Source: Desulforhopalus sp. (GTDB taxonomy: Bacteria; Desulfobacterota; Desulfobulbia; Desulfobulbales; Desulfocapsaceae). Taken from it: DNA of 38,626 bases. Each line of letters begins with the position of its first letter. Within the stretch, counting starts at the first letter, position 1. This document shows, one piece after another, positions 15,634-23,281 of this stretch. A program made the position numbers and the translations under genes. Location of the stretch: assembly GCA_023231425.1 (NCBI GenBank), contig JALNVI010000020.1:1-38626 (forward strand), written 5' to 3'. The notes beneath the pieces were generated by a model. That model had not been told where the DNA came from, did no database searches, and saw nothing but the letters and a program-made list of their open reading frames with translations.

Positions 15634-16757
15634 ATGAAAGTAGGAATACTTAAAGAAATTAAAGTGTTGGAAAAGTGTTGGAAAACCGGGTCGCCATGGT
15701 CCCCAACGGTGTCATCAGCATGGTCGCCCACGGCCAGGAGGTTTATGTTGAAGCCAGTGCCGGTGTCGGCGCCGGGTATTCCGATGAAGATTACCTCGCC
15801 GCCGGAGGAAAAATTCTGCCCACCGCTGCCGAAGTATTCAAAACCTGTGACATGGTAATGCATGTTAAAGAGCCGCAACCCTCTGAGTATTCCATGATCC
15901 GCGAGGGACAAATTGTCTTTACCTACCTTCATCTCGCAGCCGACAAACCGCAGACCGATGCCCTCATCAAAGCTAAATCTGTCAATATCGCCTACGAAAC
16001 CATTGAGAAAGCAGATGGTTCCCTGCCCCTGCTCATACCGATGTCTGAAGTTGCCGGCCGCATGACAGCCCAACAGGGTGCGAAATATCTTGAAATGTCC
16101 CATGGTGGCATGGGCATACTGCTCGGCGGCGTAACTGGTGTTGCTCCGGCAACAGTAGTTGTCATCGGTGGCGGCGTTGTCGGCGCAAATGCTGCAAAAG
16201 TAGCGTGCGGTCTCGGCGCAGACGTATTCATCTTTGATATGAACCTGAAACGGCTCTCCTATCTGGAAGATGTGATGCCTGCCAACTGCCACCCCCTCAT
16301 GGCAAATGCCGGGATTGTTGCAGAGTATGTGGCAAAGGCAGACGTCGTCATCGGCGCAGTGCTGGTACACGGTGCCAAAACTCCGAAACTGGTCACAAAA
16401 GAGATGATCAAAACCATGAAGCAGGGTTCAGTCGTTGTCGACGTGGCCATTGACCAGGGCGGCTGCATTGAGACCTCCCATGCCACCACCCACTCTGACC
16501 CGGTATTCCTTGTTGACGGAGTTGTTCATTACTGTGTTGCCAATATGCCAGGTGCTGTTGCCCGGACTTCAACCCTCGCCCTGACCAACGCAACCCTCCC
16601 TTACGCCCTTGAGATTGCCAGCAAAGGCTGGAAGAAAGCAATGAAGGAGAACAATGAGATCAAGCTCGGTGCCAATGTCATCGACGGCAAGGTCTGCTTC
16701 AAGGGCGTTTCAGACGCCTTTGATATGGAATATGTATCAGTTGAGAAATTCCTGTAA
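15634..16757 (+). pseudogene. ald: Alanine dehydrogenase, frameshifted by an 11-bp tandem duplication
   Basis: NAD-dependent L-alanine dehydrogenase (alanine to pyruvate and ammonia). The frame from the ATG at 15634 (AAGGAGA about 8 bases upstream) reads MKVGILKEIKVLE and then goes wrong. The rest, from NRVAMVPNGV to the stop at 16757, is intact in another frame. The cause is visible: AAAGTGTTGGA occurs twice in tandem (15661-15671, 15672-15682). Removing one copy restores the normal ENRVAMVP and a 370-residue enzyme. Conserved parts remain: Arg15, the substrate Lys in HVKEPQ, the His in YLHLA, the NAD-binding VIGGGVVGANAAK and the DQGG catalytic region. A GTG at 15675 could give a 360-residue product missing the first beta strand. 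A sequencing error, a recent mutation or a reversible switch would all look the same here. Confidence 0.85.
15661..15685 (+). repeat. 11-bp tandem duplication inside ald
   Basis: AAAGTGTTGGA is repeated head to tail twice, followed by AAA, the start of a third unit. The unit length is not a multiple of three, so copy number decides whether the ald frame is open. Slippage or unequal recombination could remove one unit. Confidence 0.9.
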
Positions 16758-16780
16758 ACAGCCTTAATTGTAATTCTTTT

Positions 16781-16820
16781 CGGGGAGGGACGGCGTCCGC
16801 GCCGTCCCTCCCCGGTTCTT
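16781..16820 (+). terminator. Terminator after ald
   Basis: A perfect 15-bp stem, CGGGGAGGGACGGCG (16781-16795) with CGCCGTCCCTCCCCG (16800-16814), has the four-base loop TCCG and is followed by GTTCTTCTTC. It lies 24 bases after the ald stop codon. The tail is only moderately T-rich. Confidence 0.75.
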
Positions 16821-17031
16821 CTTCGCCCCACCCTCTCTGCCCCATTATATTCCTGCAGCCGTCCTGAAAAAAAAGTTAGCTTTTCATAACAAAAATGGAA
16901 GTTTTCACAGTGACGTCCCATTTTTTTCATGCTATAGTTTCCTAAATTGTCAGGCTTCTACATTCGGAAGGGCTCTTTTTTCAAGTTCTCTTCCTGCTGC
17001 TTTTTCGCATTCCTGGTCGTACAGAACAGAT
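16821..17031. other. Spacer between the ald terminator and repeat copy G
   Basis: No ORF here looks coding. The stretch is AT-rich with a TATAGT-like hexamer near 16935 that could belong to a promoter for the downstream symporter, but no good -35 partner is seen. Confidence 0.3.
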
Positions 17032-17199
17032 TGTCTCAAAATGGTACCTTGAAAAAGCTTGTATTTCGTTCATATTCAAGGCACAGGAGGAAATTCATCA
17101 CAGGTAGAACTTTGATATTGGAGTCTGGCGCTTACCTCCGAGGATAAATTTTTGACTGTAACGAAGAAGATAAATGAAAAACTGGTTATTCGATGTTCC
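17032..17199 (-). repeat. Dispersed repeat family 1, copy G (inverted)
   Basis: A nearly full copy in the opposite orientation. It runs from TGTCTCAAAATGGTACCTTG through CTTGTATTTCGTTCATATTC to GACTGTAACGAAGAAG and AACTGGTTATTCGATGTTCC. About 24 bases are missing from the middle (the GACGTCTCGTTCCTCGC block). The outer GGAACATC matches the left end of copy F, and TTGAGAC at the other end matches copy C, so both element ends can be placed. It lies in the leader of the Na+/alanine symporter gene. Confidence 0.8.
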
Positions 17200-17290
17200 A
17201 AAAAGGAGATAGCTGCTCCTGCACTTGAACAATGGTCTCGATGACAAACCACAGGTCACCGCTACCACCATCTGAGAAACTGGAGATTCC

Positions 17291-18661
17291 ATGGAAACAT
17301 TTTCAAACATTATCAGTACCATTGACAGCTGGGTCTGGGGCCCTCCCCTGCTCGTTCTTCTTGTCGGCACGGGGATATGGCTCACCATATGCCTGCGCGG
17401 CATTCAGTTCACCCAACTCTGGCATGCCCTCTATCTCGGCTTCATCAAACGGAAAGAAGATGGCGATGAACGGGGGGACATTACTCACTTTCAGGCCCTG
17501 ATGACCGCTCTTTCAGCCACCGTCGGGACCGGAAATATTGCCGGAGTGGCAACAGCTATCGCCATTGGTGGTCCAGGAGCTATGGTGTGGATGTGGCTCA
17601 CCGGTATCGTCGGCATGGCTACCAAATATGCAGAAGCTGTGCTCGCAGTGAAATTCCGTGTTACGGATGAGAATGGAGAGATGGCTGGCGGACCAATGTA
17701 TTATATTTCCCGCGGTCTCAACATGCCCTGGCTGGGGACTCTTTTTGCCGTTTTTGCCGCCTGCGCAGCCTTTGGTATCGGCAATATGACGCAATCAAAT
17801 TCGATTGCCGACGCAGTACAAGCCACCTTTCATGTTCCTGTATGGATTACCGGTATTACCCTCATGGTTTTCTCTGCCATTGTTATTCTCGGCGGAATTA
17901 AAAGTATTGCACGGGTTACTTCAGTACTGGTTCCGATCATGATCGTTTTTTACGTACTCGCTTCCCTTTACATTATTGGGATAAATTACACGGAAGTCCC
18001 GGCAGCTCTGGGGTTCATCTTCAAAGATGCCTTTACCCCGACGGCGGCCACCGGTGGCTTCGCCGGTGCCTCAATAATGATGGCTGTTCGTTTTGGTGTG
18101 GCTCGCGGAGTCTTCTCCAACGAGTCCGGTCTTGGTTCTGCTCCTATCGCAGCAGCGGCAGCTCAAACCAAACACCCCGTTACCCAGGCGCTGGTCTCCA
18201 TGACCCAGACCTTCATTGACACCCTCATCGTTTGTACCATGACCGGATTAATTATTGTTCTCACCGGATCATGGAAACTGGTAAAAGAAGTGCAGGTTGT
18301 TGATGGCGTAGAAAAATTAATCGGCTTTTCTGGTGCTGAACTTACGACAAAAGCCTTCTCCCTCGGCATGCCCGGTGGTGATATTGTTGTCACCATTGGT
18401 CTCATTCTCTTCGCCTATTCCACCATTCTTGGCTGGAGCTATTATGGCGAAAAAGCAATGGAGTACCTCTTTGGCACCAAATTATTGATGCCCTACCGCA
18501 TTCTCTTTGTTGCTTTAATCTTCGTAGGAGCCATTGCGAAGCTGGAGCTGGTATGGAATATCTCGGATATCCTCAACGGACTGATGGCCCTGCCTAACCT
18601 GATCGGCCTGCTGTTCTTGACACCGGTTGTTATTTCAGAAACGAAGAATTACTTCAAGTAA
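17291..18661 (+). CDS. Sodium:alanine symporter (AGCS family)
   Basis: A 456-residue inner-membrane Na+/alanine (or glycine) symporter with about eleven hydrophobic segments. Family landmarks: GPPLLVLLVGTGIWLTICLRGIQ at the N-terminus (given as a region), ALSATVGTGNIAGVATAI, GGPGAMVWMWLTGIVGMA, the signature GGPMYYISRG, NESGLGSAPIAAAAA, and GWSYYGEKAMEYL near the end. A GGAGA lies about 5 bases before the ATG. Directly downstream of ald on the same strand, it suggests alanine uptake followed by oxidation. The two genes are separated by a terminator and a repeat, so they are probably transcribed separately. A strong hairpin follows. Confidence 0.95.
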   Translation: METFSNIISTIDSWVWGPPLLVLLVGTGIWLTICLRGIQFTQLWHALYLGFIKRKEDGDERGDITHFQALMTALSATVGTGNIAGVATAIAIGGPGAMVWMWLTGIVGMATKYAEAVLAVKFRVTDENGEMAGGPMYYISRGLNMPWLGTLFAVFAACAAFGIGNMTQSNSIADAVQATFHVPVWITGITLMVFSAIVILGGIKSIARVTSVLVPIMIVFYVLASLYIIGINYTEVPAALGFIFKDAFTPTAATGGFAGASIMMAVRFGVARGVFSNESGLGSAPIAAAAAQTKHPVTQALVSMTQTFIDTLIVCTMTGLIIVLTGSWKLVKEVQVVDGVEKLIGFSGAELTTKAFSLGMPGGDIVVTIGLILFAYSTILGWSYYGEKAMEYLFGTKLLMPYRILFVALIFVGAIAKLELVWNISDILNGLMALPNLIGLLFLTPVVISETKNYFK

Positions 18662-18683
18662 GCAGCCCTTCCGTTTCAAATTT

Positions 18684-18736
18684 GTACAATAACAGAGCCC
18701 GCAGCCGTTCATCGGCTGCGGGCTCTGTTATTGTAC
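18684..18736 (+). terminator. Long perfect hairpin after the symporter gene
   Basis: A 24-bp perfect stem, GTACAATAACAGAGCCCG onward (18684-18707) with its exact complement at 18713-18736, has a five-base loop TTCAT. It begins 23 bases after the stop codon. The base of the stem is AT-rich and no T run follows, so it could act as a terminator in which the stem base supplies the T-rich part, or as an mRNA 3' stabiliser. Confidence 0.65.
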
Positions 18737-18791
18737 AGGGGGAAACCCCTTTTTCGACTTCTCCCCAGTTCCTTCCATCACGGAGCCTCTC

Positions 18792-19655
18792 ATGTTCTCA
18801 CCCACAGTCCACACCAGATTTATCGCCCTTCTCGGCAACCCCCTCGGTCACTCCATATCTCCCCCCATGCACAACCGGGTCTTTGAAAAACTGGGGATGG
18901 ACTACTGTTACCTGCCAATTGAGGTAACAGCTGAAGATCTTGGTACCATCTTCGCCGCCATGAAGAAAATGAACTTTGCCGGATGCAACGTTACCATTCC
19001 CCACAAACTCGCTATCATGGCACATCTTGACGAGCTTGACGACCTGGCCGAAACCATCGGAGCTGTCAATACGGTGCGGTTTCAAAACGGGCGGAGCAAA
19101 GGCTTTAACACCGACGGTGAGGGCTTTATCCGTTCTCTGCAGGAAGAGAGCGGCATCACCCCGAAAGGACATCGTTTTCTTCTCTTTGGATGCGGCGGTG
19201 CAACCCGGGCCATCGCCATGACCCTTGCAGCACACGGCGCAGAGCGGGTGATGCTCTGCAACCGCACAGAGGCAAAAGCTGAGGCACTCGCTGAGGAAAT
19301 CAATCGCAGGGTCCGCCCCTGTGCCGCGTCCATCGCCTGCAAGGGCAAGGCACAGCTCACCGCTGCGGGAGAAGCAGATATACTGGTCAATACCACCAGC
19401 ATCGGCATGCACCCCAATGAAGATGTAATGCCTTTCCCCGAGGCGTGCATTGAGGCACGGCATATAGTTGCCGATATCGTCTATAACCCGTGGATGACAA
19501 AACTCTTGAGCACTGCTGAAGAGAGGGGGGCAAAGGCCGTACATGGCCTTGGCATGCTTGTGTGGCAGGGGGCGGCGGCCTTTAAAATTTTTACTGGTCG
19601 CGAAGCCGATGTAGCAGCAATGAAAGAGGAGGTTGCGAAACTGCGTAAAGGGTAA
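18792..19655 (+). CDS. aroE: Shikimate dehydrogenase
   Basis: A 287-residue NADP-dependent enzyme of aromatic amino-acid synthesis, reducing 3-dehydroshikimate to shikimate. The substrate-binding N-terminus is GNPLGHSISPPMHN (residues 15-28); the catalytic Lys lies in GCNVTIPHKLA, the Asp in FNTDGEGF, the Rossmann loop in GCGGATRAIAM, and CNRTEAKAEAL gives the NADP-contacting Asn-Arg-Thr. The C-terminal GLGMLVWQGAAAFKIFTG is also conserved. The ribosome site (CGGAG) is modest. It appears to be a single-gene unit between a strong hairpin and repeats; no other aro gene is near. Confidence 0.96.
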   Translation: MFSPTVHTRFIALLGNPLGHSISPPMHNRVFEKLGMDYCYLPIEVTAEDLGTIFAAMKKMNFAGCNVTIPHKLAIMAHLDELDDLAETIGAVNTVRFQNGRSKGFNTDGEGFIRSLQEESGITPKGHRFLLFGCGGATRAIAMTLAAHGAERVMLCNRTEAKAEALAEEINRRVRPCAASIACKGKAQLTAAGEADILVNTTSIGMHPNEDVMPFPEACIEARHIVADIVYNPWMTKLLSTAEERGAKAVHGLGMLVWQGAAAFKIFTGREADVAAMKEEVAKLRKG

Positions 19656-19663
19656 AACGGTAT

Positions 19664-19737
19664 AAAAAGGGAGAAAGGAGGCAGGAAAAAGCAGGGCAAC
19701 AAAATCCAATGACGTCCGCTGCAGGATGAGATACCTG
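19664..19737 (+). repeat. Dispersed repeat family 2, partial copy 3
   Basis: AAAAAGGGAGAAAGGAGGC, then GCAGGGCAACAAAAT and CAATGACGTCCG match the left part of copy 1 near 5869-5930. After about 19737 the similarity stops. Sequence like the right-hand part of copy 1 (TTGCCTTCCTTCGCG, then TTCTTCGCGGTAAAAAA) resumes at about 20013, with family 1 copy H in between. Confidence 0.55.
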
Positions 19738-19820
19738 TTGTGCTGAAGATGACCAATGTGGACATCTGTCTTACCTGCCTTTGAATTCGTCAATACAAAA
19801 TTGAATTGATATTATAAGAC

Positions 19821-19935
19821 AGGGTTCCTTGAATAATTTTGTATTTCGTTCATATTCGAGGCACAGGAGGGAATTTATCACAGCCATGATTGATCTCTCG
19901 ACGTCTCGTTCCTCGCTTTGTCGGAGGATAACTTT
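19821..19935 (-). repeat. Dispersed repeat family 1, copy H (inverted, left end lost)
   Basis: It contains the right-end hairpin (TTCCTTGAATAATTTTG with TTCGTTCATATTCGAGG), the middle block GACGTCTCGTTCCTCGC and TCGGAGGATAA, and then breaks off into CTTTTCCCTTTCTCC sequence without the GTTACAG/AACCAGT left end. It lies downstream of aroE within apparent family 2 sequence. Confidence 0.7.
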
Positions 19936-20012
19936 TTTGCTTTTCCCTTTCTCCCGTCTTCCTTCTCCTGCCTTCCCGCTTTAATGAAACTCAATCTCTA
20001 TTCTCAAATATT

Positions 20013-20105
20013 TTTGCCTTCCTTCGCGTTTCTTCGTGTTCTTCGCGGTAAAAAAATGTCTTATCGTCTTTCGCTTTCTCCCTTCTCCTGCCTCCCTGCT
20101 CGCTC
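20013..20105 (+). repeat. Right-hand part of a family 2-like repeat
   Basis: TTTTGCCTTCCTTCGCG, followed by TTCTTCGTGTTCTTCGCGG and then pyrimidine-rich TTTCTCCCTTCTCCTGCC, parallels 6043-6130. No ORF is present. It separates aroE from the tRNA-Pro terminator. Confidence 0.45.
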
Positions 20106-20109
20106 CTCA

Positions 20110-20152
20110 TAAAAACAAAAATGGCGGTGGAAATTAATTTCCACCGCCATTT
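20110..20152 (-). terminator. Terminator after tRNA-Pro
   Basis: Read on the minus strand, a perfect 34-base palindrome (20119-20152, AAATGGCGGTGGAAATT and its complement) is followed by TTTTTGTTTTT. It lies 12 bases after the tRNA CCA end. A textbook rho-independent terminator for the minus-strand unit. Confidence 0.85.
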
Positions 20153-20163
20153 CATATATACCA

Positions 20164-20240
20164 TGGTCGGGAAGAGAGGATTTGAACCTCCGACCCCTGC
20201 GTCCCGAACGCAGTGCTCTACCAGACTGAGCCACTCCCCG
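20164..20240 (-). tRNA. tRNA-Pro (anticodon CGG)
   Basis: The 77-base gene folds as a full cloverleaf: acceptor stem CGGGGAG with CTTCCCG (one G-U), D stem GCTC/GAGC, anticodon stem CTGCG/CGCAG around loop TTCGGGA (anticodon CGG, reading CCG), a five-base variable loop, and a T arm with GGTTCAAATCC. A73 and CCA are encoded. It lies 96 bases downstream of the PfkB-kinase gene on the same strand and ends in a strong terminator, so it could be read either alone or from the kinase operon. Confidence 0.97.
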
Positions 20241-20336
20241 ACATTTGAGCTGAAAAATGAAAAATCACACTACACCTTCTCGACGAAAAGGGCAATATAT
20301 TCTCGGCTCTTTTCTCGTTTTTCAACTCCGTTTCAT

Positions 20337-21266
20337 TCAGTGTACGGTTGACAGGCGACGCTCAAACTGATCACGGGTAAAACGATAGTTCTGAGTACCA
20401 TTGCACTCCACGGCGAAAGAACCGCAGACACTACCCTGCAGGGCGCTCTCGTGCAGGGACTTCCCTTCCATAAGACCGCTTACCAGACCAGCACGATATG
20501 CATCCCCCGCACCCGTGGGATCAAGCACCGTCTCCGGTTTACAGGGAGGAACCTCTATCAAACCGCCCTCCCGTTTAAAGAGCTCCGAACCCTCTTCACT
20601 GCGGGTCACGATGGTATTCTCCGCCAGCTTGACCATCTCCTCTTTTGTCAGCCCCGTCTTGTCTATGATCAGGTTGCACTCATACTTGTTGACAATAAGC
20701 AGTTTCGCCCTTGAAATCACTTTTATCAGCTGATCTTTCGGCAGTACCGGCAGGTTCTGGCCCGGATCAAAGATATACTCGATCCCCCGCTTGAGACACT
20801 CTGCGGGGTAGGTCAGCATATCATGAAGATTTCCAGGAGAAACCAGCACCAGAGCACTGTCAGTGCCGATGGCATCAAAATCAAGCCCGGAGCTCTGTTT
20901 CATGGCACCGGGGTTGAAGATGGTAAACTGGTTCTTGTTTTTATCGTTGGTGATGTAACATCCCGCCGTCAACTCCGACTCATCAATAACAATCATATCC
21001 CTGCTGATACCGTTGGCGTCAAGCCAGCCGGTGTAGCGAAAGTGGTCACGCCCAAGGGTAGCACTGAGGAGCGGATCCTCACCCATCAGTTTCAGTCCAA
21101 AGGCAATGTTACCCGCCGTACCGCCAAAATCTTCCGTCGCCCCGTCCACCATGAAGCTGACGCTGATCTGATCAAGCTGATCCGCCAGCAGGTGATTTTT
21201 GAAGAGGTCGGGAAAGTTCATGGTGCGGTCATAGGCCATGGAACCAGAGAGGATTATCTTTTTCAT
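20337..21266 (-). CDS. PfkB/ribokinase family sugar or nucleoside kinase (adenosine kinase-like)
   Basis: A 309-residue kinase of the ribokinase/PfkB superfamily. Landmarks: N-terminal GSMAYDRTMNFP, the substrate loop TEDFGGTAGNIAFGL (residues about 44-58), NEY-like NKYECNLI, and the signature DPTGAGDAYRAG with catalytic Asp255. The N-terminal pattern of an adenosine-kinase-like group (GS.AYD..M.FP..F) and the FGGTAGNIA motif favour a nucleoside, but ribose or fructose phosphorylation cannot be excluded. AAGGA precedes the ATG by about 9 bases. It is the last protein gene of the upp-uraA-transketolase run, with a hairpin in the 77-base gap before it. Confidence 0.85.
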   Translation of the reverse strand: MKKIILSGSMAYDRTMNFPDLFKNHLLADQLDQISVSFMVDGATEDFGGTAGNIAFGLKLMGEDPLLSATLGRDHFRYTGWLDANGISRDMIVIDESELTAGCYITNDKNKNQFTIFNPGAMKQSSGLDFDAIGTDSALVLVSPGNLHDMLTYPAECLKRGIEYIFDPGQNLPVLPKDQLIKVISRAKLLIVNKYECNLIIDKTGLTKEEMVKLAENTIVTRSEEGSELFKREGGLIEVPPCKPETVLDPTGAGDAYRAGLVSGLMEGKSLHESALQGSVCGSFAVECNGTQNYRFTRDQFERRLSTVH

Positions 21267-21296
21267 ATCTGCAGATCCTTAGAATTTACACAGGAA

Positions 21297-21322
21297 CGGC
21301 CTGTCCCTCACAGGACAGGCCG
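21297..21322 (-). promoter_or_regulatory. Intra-operon hairpin between transketolase and kinase genes
   Basis: A 10-bp perfect stem, CGGCCTGTCC with GGACAGGCCG, has a six-base loop and lies 22 bases after the transketolase stop. No T run follows on either strand. It may attenuate or protect the upstream mRNA. Confidence 0.45.
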
Positions 21323-21343
21323 CGTGAAAAGCATGCGGGGAAA

Positions 21344-23233
21344 TCAGCCCTTGAGGCCAAGAATTTTTTTCTTGATATCCTCTACCGCGAGCCCCTGCCA
21401 GGGAAGCTGTTCGGCAATGCCACCATGCCCGGGTCTTGAGGTCCCCATAGAAGCGTATTTCGGAGCCAGCCCGCGTTCCAGCAGCCAGGTCCCGTAACGC
21501 GAGGCAAGACCGGTTTTTGTATTCTGACTTTCAACCACGAGGGCAAAGGGACTGCTGCCCACTTTTTTCAGCATCTCCTCGTCAATCACATTCAGGGTCG
21601 GCTTGTTAATCAGGCCAATATCATGACCGTCGGCGCGAAGCTGCTCCACCGCATCGAGACAGCGATAGACCATTTCACCGTAACTCACCACATAACCATC
21701 CTTTCCTTCCCGAACGATCTCATCTTTGCCGGGCTCAAAGGTATAATCGTCGCTGTACAGCCGCTGGCCGTCGGCATCAAGCAGGGAAGGCGTCGCGGAG
21801 CGGGTGGAGAAGATGAAACGAAGTCCTTCATCGGTGAAGACCCGTTTGAGGATCGCCCGCAGCTGACTGGTATCCGCCGGGAAGTAGAGACGTGTTTTAT
21901 CACCTTCTGCCAGCCCATTGTCAGTAAAGAAGTTATTGATTCCAAAGTGGCAGGTATTGTCCGCCATGTCATCAATCCCCGAATGGGAGAAGTGGGCAAT
22001 GACATTGGCATCGTTGAGACGCGCCATGGTAATTTCAGAAATCACCATTTCGATAAAGGCAGCAAAGGTACCGAAAATTCCCAGCCGCCCCTTCTCCGAA
22101 CCAAACCCTGCGGCAACGCTGAAGTTGTTACGCTCCATAATCCCGCCATGTACATAACACTGAGGAAAAGCCTTGCCGATATGGTGCAGGCCACAGGACC
22201 CCTCAAGATCTGAATCAACCACCAGTACCTTCTCTTCCGGTGTTTCCATCTTATCAAGAATTTCGCAGATCACCCGGCCGAAGTCGTCGCGAACCTTCGC
22301 CATCTCTTTGGTGCTGCCAAGATATGAGACTTTGGTCTTCTCCACCTTGACACTTTCCAACGCCTTGACCGCCGCATCGCAGCCTTTCGCCTTCAGGTAT
22401 TTCACAGCGAGATCCACAGCAATAACATCATGCCCTTTGGGAGAGCCCTCAATACCCTCCACCTCCGGTGCCATCAGACGACGGCTGACCACCGCAGCAG
22501 GGCCGTCGGAGACCAGCGTCTGCTGAATCCTGCGATAGAGACCGGCGAGGTCTTCACCTTCCCCGGAGCTGACCGACAGCCCGTGGCCCTGAAGAGTCCT
22601 GGCCACGTCATAGCCGTGCATGTACTCGGTGGGATGGCCGGAGATCGTGACGTCGTTATCATCAATGAAGAGCTTGACTTTCAGCTGACGTGCCACCGCA
22701 TAGCGGGCAGCCTCGGCGTCGTCACCCTCCATTTGCGAACCATCGCTGCCAAACATGACCACAGTCTTGCTCTTATCAGCCTCGGCAACCCCGTTGACGT
22801 AACTCCACATATGTCCAAGACGTCCGGATGAAAAGAAGACGCCGTTTTCTTCATCGCGTTCGGGATGACCATAGAATCCGTGATCAAACTCGCGATAATG
22901 CAGCAGCGATTCAGCCGGTTTGTACCCGTTGAGCACCGCCATGAGATACTGAATGGCAACGCGGTGTCCGGCCTCATCAAAATAGACAGGATGAATGGTA
23001 TCGGAGCCCTTCATAAAGGCGTCCACAATGAGTATCTCTGGTACAATATCGTAGGCACCGCCGGTATGCCCGCCCAGGCCCTTCACGTTGGCAAGAGCAG
23101 TGAAGAAAATAACGGCATCACGAACGAGCTGGATATTTTCCTCAAGCGTCTTCCTGTTCGCGTCGGAAAGTTCAGACTGGTTCAGATCAAATTTCAGTGG
23201 GGTAAAGGCGGACAGATCTATGGGGAAATCCAT
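21344..23233 (-). CDS. Transketolase (divergent)
   Basis: A 629-residue thiamine-diphosphate enzyme with all three transketolase domains. The ThDP-binding domain has GGHTGGAYD (about 54-62), YGHPER, SSGRLGHMW, and a variant cofactor motif GSDGSQMEGDDAEAA (162 on) ending in DDND (191-194), in place of the usual GDG...N. The pyrimidine domain has GIMERNNFSVAAGF with the catalytic Glu, FGTFAAFIE and HFSHSGI. The C-terminal domain has VVSYGEMVYRCLDAVEQL. Many positions differ from housekeeping transketolases, such as VYFDEAGHRVA where NPKW..RDRFVLS.GH is usual. AAGGAG precedes the ATG by 6 bases. It probably interconverts pentose and triose/hexose phosphates; the exact substrates are uncertain. 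Confidence 0.85.
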   Translation of the reverse strand: MDFPIDLSAFTPLKFDLNQSELSDANRKTLEENIQLVRDAVIFFTALANVKGLGGHTGGAYDIVPEILIVDAFMKGSDTIHPVYFDEAGHRVAIQYLMAVLNGYKPAESLLHYREFDHGFYGHPERDEENGVFFSSGRLGHMWSYVNGVAEADKSKTVVMFGSDGSQMEGDDAEAARYAVARQLKVKLFIDDNDVTISGHPTEYMHGYDVARTLQGHGLSVSSGEGEDLAGLYRRIQQTLVSDGPAAVVSRRLMAPEVEGIEGSPKGHDVIAVDLAVKYLKAKGCDAAVKALESVKVEKTKVSYLGSTKEMAKVRDDFGRVICEILDKMETPEEKVLVVDSDLEGSCGLHHIGKAFPQCYVHGGIMERNNFSVAAGFGSEKGRLGIFGTFAAFIEMVISEITMARLNDANVIAHFSHSGIDDMADNTCHFGINNFFTDNGLAEGDKTRLYFPADTSQLRAILKRVFTDEGLRFIFSTRSATPSLLDADGQRLYSDDYTFEPGKDEIVREGKDGYVVSYGEMVYRCLDAVEQLRADGHDIGLINKPTLNVIDEEMLKKVGSSPFALVVESQNTKTGLASRYGTWLLERGLAPKYASMGTSRPGHGGIAEQLPWQGLAVEDIKKKILGLKG

Positions 23234-23281
23234 TGCGTCTCCTTGTATAGAGTAAAAGTTGTTGAATTATGGTGAAAGTGA

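Noticed and set aside
17032..17199. Small proteins encoded by the repeats (frames containing FRSYSRHRRK in several copies)
   Set aside because: The shared peptide is just the conserved DNA translated in one frame; frames are broken in most copies and have no ribosome sites.
1..20000. The spaced repeat copies as a degraded CRISPR array
   Set aside because: Copies are kilobases apart, 90-250 bases long, in both orientations, with no short regular units and no cas genes.
20164..20240. tRNA-Pro as an integration site for a genomic island
   Set aside because: No integrase gene and no duplicated tRNA 3' end were seen near it; it is followed directly by its own terminator.
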